Assembly (NCBI GenBank): GCA_033852115.1
Contig: JAWSVE010000003.1
Coordinates: forward strand, 652,172 to 716,171
Source: JAWSVE01 sp033852115
GTDB taxonomy: Bacteria > Pseudomonadota > Gammaproteobacteria > Pseudomonadales > Cellvibrionaceae
Length of the DNA stretch: 64,000 bases
Reading direction: 5' to 3'
Part shown: positions 62,041-64,000 of the stretch, one piece after another
How the letters are laid out: every line of letters begins with the position of its first letter
Position numbering within the stretch: position 1 is the first letter of the stretch
Position numbers and translations under genes: made by a program
Notes under the pieces: model-generated
Database searches by the model: none
What the model was told of the DNA's origin: nothing
Seen by the model: only the letters and a program-made list of their open reading frames with translations

Positions 62041-62523
62041 TTACGGTTTAATGACGTCCACCTGAAATCCTTCGTCGTCACTGGGTGGCTCGAAATATTG
62101 CGTTACTTGCTTAAACACCGCTTCATTATCAAACGCAGCGCGCTCTGGCTGCTCCTCGCGCCGGATAGCTAAACGATCGAGGCACAGATCATCATCGGCA
62201 TTCAAATAGATTAACCTATGAGGATATTCACCGGCCTGCAAGATACTCCTAAACCAAGTCCGTTGCGTTTTGGTATTGCCGGGAAAATCGAGAATGACTG
62301 TGACACCCGACGCTAGCAGACTGATGGCGAGGTCTTTAATTAGTGGCTTCAGCCTCGCGGAGAACTGGAGATAATCATCAAAGGTGTCTATCTCGCCGGG
62401 ATAGAGTTTGGCGAGCCAGGCATCTTCGGAGATTAAAATAGCACCTGCCTTACTCGCCAACTGGTTGGCCATGGTAGACTTACCCGCCCCCATTTTTCCG
62501 CAAAAAAATATCAACTCACCCAT
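62041..62523 (-). CDS. Small P-loop kinase-like protein
   Basis: The 160-residue protein begins MGELIFFCGKMGAGKST, with the Walker A at residues 9-17, followed by ISEDAWLAKLYPGEI and a Walker-B-like VILDFPG. A C-terminal RREEQPERAAFDNEAVFKQVTQYFEPP matches the AAA_33-type family of small NTPases that phosphorylate nucleotides, sugars or antibiotics. ATG 62523 avoids overlap with the next gene; the frame opens at 62604. Substrate unknown. Confidence 0.75.
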   Translation of the reverse strand: MGELIFFCGKMGAGKSTMANQLASKAGAILISEDAWLAKLYPGEIDTFDDYLQFSARLKPLIKDLAISLLASGVTVILDFPGNTKTQRTWFRSILQAGEYPHRLIYLNADDDLCLDRLAIRREEQPERAAFDNEAVFKQVTQYFEPPSDDEGFQVDVIKP

Positions 62524-62558
62524 TATCGCCCTCTGACTATTGATAAATGGTTTAATGC

Positions 62559-63011
62559 TTACTCGTAAAGCGTCCGACGTGTTAGCGCTAAGTAGCCAAC
62601 GCACGCCAGACCAATCACAAGTTCGATCGCTGTCGCAGCAACTAAACTATCACTTGGCAAGCCATCCATAAACATACTCAACACACGCGACACCCCGTAG
62701 GATAAATACACCAGCGCACCAATCACAGTCGCCATTGTTTGCAAGCTTGCCACAAACGCGCCGACCGTCATCAACACACCAGCAACCATTAACGTTCCAC
62801 CAGGCGCTCGAACTTCGCTTAGCAAGCTGCTATCACCCGGTAGCTGAATGCCCGAAGAAGCGTGGAAACCGATAGGATTCAACAAAATACTGGCACCAAT
62901 CGCAATGGCCAACACGCCAGCAACCACCAATATGCCTTTCAATACACCTTTCGATACACCATTCATTCCACTTTCCAATACACCGCTCAATACAGAACTG
63001 ATTTTCATCAT
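62559..63011 (-). CDS. DUF4345-like membrane protein
   Basis: The 150-residue protein has four hydrophobic helices (about 28-45, 75-92, 94-115 and 125-145) and DUF4345-like features: LSEVRAPGGTLMVAGVLMTVGAF and YLSYGVSRVLSMFMDGLPSDSLV. The N-terminus is a degenerate VL-G repeat encoded by 12-base units at about 62935-62995. GGAGG lies five bases before ATG 63011; ATGs at 63014 and 63008 are alternatives. It is divergent from the TetR gene and probably under its control. Confidence 0.7.
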   Translation of the reverse strand: MMKISSVLSGVLESGMNGVSKGVLKGILVVAGVLAIAIGASILLNPIGFHASSGIQLPGDSSLLSEVRAPGGTLMVAGVLMTVGAFVASLQTMATVIGALVYLSYGVSRVLSMFMDGLPSDSLVAATAIELVIGLACVGYLALTRRTLYE

Positions 63012-63031
63012 CATACCCTCCAGAAAAACCA

Positions 63032-63091
63032 CTTGACACCATGTCTAGTTGACAGGATGTAAAGTTAGGGTATGCTTGACACCATGTCAAG
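63032..63091. promoter_or_regulatory. TetR operators and divergent promoters
   Basis: CTTGACACCATGTCAAG (63075-63091) is a perfect dyad with six-base arms. CTTGACACCATGTCTAG (63032-63048) differs by one base, and a third, looser copy begins at 63048. The plus promoter is TTGACA (63049-63054), 16 bases, TATGCT (63071-63076). The minus promoter is TTGACA (63090-63085), 17 bases, TAACTT (63067-63062). The repeats overlap both promoters, as expected for autorepression by the TetR protein. Confidence 0.7.
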
Positions 63092-63683
63092 AGAAAATCC
63101 TAATACCGAATTAAACACCAAGGAAAAAATCCTTAACGCCACCTGGGAGTTGCTTGCCAGCAACCAGGGCAATGGTGTGCGTATGTCCGATATTGCTAAG
63201 CAAGTTGGCATCTCCCGCCAAGCCCTCTACCTCCATTTCCCTACCCGCACCGAACTGCTGGTAGCCACCACGCGCTACATGGGCGACGAACTTAATGTGG
63301 ACAAACGACTAGCGCCTTCAAGAGCGGCCACCGACGGCCTCGACCGCCTGGAGAAGTACATTGTGTTTTGGGGAGAATATGTACCGGAGATCTACGGTGT
63401 TGCGAAAGCACTGATGGTGATGGGGGCTACCGATGAGGATGCGGCGACGGCGTGGAATGATCGAATGGTGGCCATGCGAGAGGGGTGCAAAGCAGCGGTT
63501 GATGCGATGAAGCGGGATGGGTATTTATCTGAATCGCTTAAACTTAAAGAGGCTACCGATATTCTTTGGACATTGTTGTCAGTGAGAAATTGGGAGCATT
63601 TTGTTTTGGATTGTGGTTGGTCGAAGAAACATTATATTAGTCTGGTTACGACCATGGCGAAGCAGGTGCTGACAAACAAGTAA
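63084..63683 (+). CDS. TetR-family transcriptional regulator
   Basis: The 199-residue protein has the N-terminal TetR helix-turn-helix (ILNATWELLASNQGNGVRMSDIAKQVGISRQALYLHFPTRTELL) and a ligand-binding C-terminal region. The promoter TTGACA-16-TATGCT would start transcription at about 63084, so the ATG there would be leaderless; ATG 63072 lies inside the -10 box and could not be on that mRNA. It probably represses itself and the divergent DUF4345 gene. Ligand unknown. Confidence 0.85.
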   Translation: MSRENPNTELNTKEKILNATWELLASNQGNGVRMSDIAKQVGISRQALYLHFPTRTELLVATTRYMGDELNVDKRLAPSRAATDGLDRLEKYIVFWGEYVPEIYGVAKALMVMGATDEDAATAWNDRMVAMREGCKAAVDAMKRDGYLSESLKLKEATDILWTLLSVRNWEHFVLDCGWSKKHYISLVTTMAKQVLTNK

Positions 63684-64000
63684 GAAAAGATTGTTGGTTT
63701 GAAATTACTTTAGATAGTGCTAATAGCCCGGTCTTCCTGCTGGGAACGGCACCCAAGACACGCGGCAAGCACATCCCTGTGGCTCTCCGTCGACGTCCTG
63801 TCTCCGAAGGTCTTGGGCACCGTTCCCAGCAGGAAGACCTAACTTATTCGCTAATTTGTGGGGAGGAAGTGGAAAAGCGTTGCAGCATATCGCAAAAGCG
63901 AATGCTGAACGTAAGTAGCAGCAGTTCGTATAATCAATCTCACTGACTGCCAAATAAAATAAATCTATCCACTTTTTCCACATAGACATTATGACACCCC
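63684..64000. other. Right-end intergenic region
   Basis: These 317 bases have no credible gene. The main content is the large inverted repeat at 63730-63839. A minus-strand ORF of 89 codons (63720-63989) runs through it and is judged spurious because the repeat itself supplies most of its reading frame. Confidence 0.5.
63730..63839. repeat. 30-base inverted repeat around a 50-base centre
   Basis: The left arm (63730-63759) and right arm (63810-63839) match at 28 of 30 positions when reversed and complemented. Mismatches are at the CA/TG pair in the middle of the arm. The centre is GC-rich and begins ACGCGGCAAGCACATCCCTG. The composition differs from the AT-rich flanks. This looks like an interspersed palindromic or MITE-type element. 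Confidence 0.8.

Noticed and set aside
63720..63989. 89-codon minus-strand ORF at the right end
   Set aside because: Runs through the inverted repeat, which creates the open frame; residue composition is not protein-like.
1..64000. CRISPR array, tRNA, rRNA, integrase or transposase
   Set aside because: None found by reading both strands; regular repeats seen are short and not CRISPR-like. A tRNA scan would be decisive.

Overview
The window looks like a chromosomal segment of a Gammaproteobacterium, GC in the upper 40s by eye. It carries two gene blocks typical of that class: the murA/lptCAB-rpoN-hpf-ptsN-rapZ-ptsO block, and yhdP-rng-maf-mreDCB. The PA4642-type gene, short-form HisG, GatCAB and the mgtE-darP pair suggest a marine Pseudomonas/Cellvibrionales-type lineage. 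That placement is inference from gene content, not from a marker gene. I found no rRNA, tRNA, CRISPR array, phage or transposase gene.

1-28.1 kb is mostly housekeeping. On the minus strand lie hisD (cut by the window edge), hisG, murA, ibaG and mlaC. Divergent to them run a YrbG-type antiporter, kdsD-kdsC (Kdo synthesis), lptC-lptA-lptB (LPS transport), rpoN, hpf, ptsN-rapZ-ptsO (nitrogen PTS and envelope-precursor control), mgtE and darP. Convergent to darP is the minus-strand run mreB-mreC-mreD-maf-rng-yhdP (cell shape, nucleotide clean-up, RNA processing, phospholipid transport), then divergent gatC-gatA-gatB. Two oddities stand out: mlaC has no mlaF, mlaE, mlaD or mlaB beside it, and mreC seems to start at an ATT codon.

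28.1-38.1 kb is mixed: a PA4642-type protein, cysZ, a MOSC protein, a chalcone-isomerase-like periplasmic protein, transaldolase, an alpha/beta hydrolase, a DUF1499 protein, a MATE exporter, a DUF6817-like protein and a CNNM/CorC-type protein. The gaps hold two candidate small ORFs, short direct repeats and strong hairpins.

38.2-48.7 kb is the most interesting part. Nine tightly packed minus-strand genes read, in transcription order: an AfsA-type hotdog protein, a HAD-IB phosphatase, a TauD/TfdA dioxygenase, an unrecognised 221-residue protein, a DUF2165 membrane protein, an MMPL/RND transporter, a periplasmic lipoprotein-sorting-like protein, an outer-membrane barrel and a NAPE-PLD-like metallo-hydrolase lipoprotein. 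A Crp/Fnr-family regulator without recognisable ligand residues is divergent, and two inverted repeats lie between. I read it as a candidate pathway that makes an acyl-derived (butenolide-like or lipid) product and moves it across the envelope.

48.7-64 kb holds a two-receiver diguanylate cyclase, an RhlB-type helicase, a DoxX protein, the complete three-gene AmmeMemoRadiSam set, the ABC-F protein Uup, a TAXI-TRAP transporter, a PNPOx-fold protein, a small P-loop kinase-like protein, and a DUF4345/TetR divergent pair with repeated operators. The right end has a large near-perfect inverted repeat.
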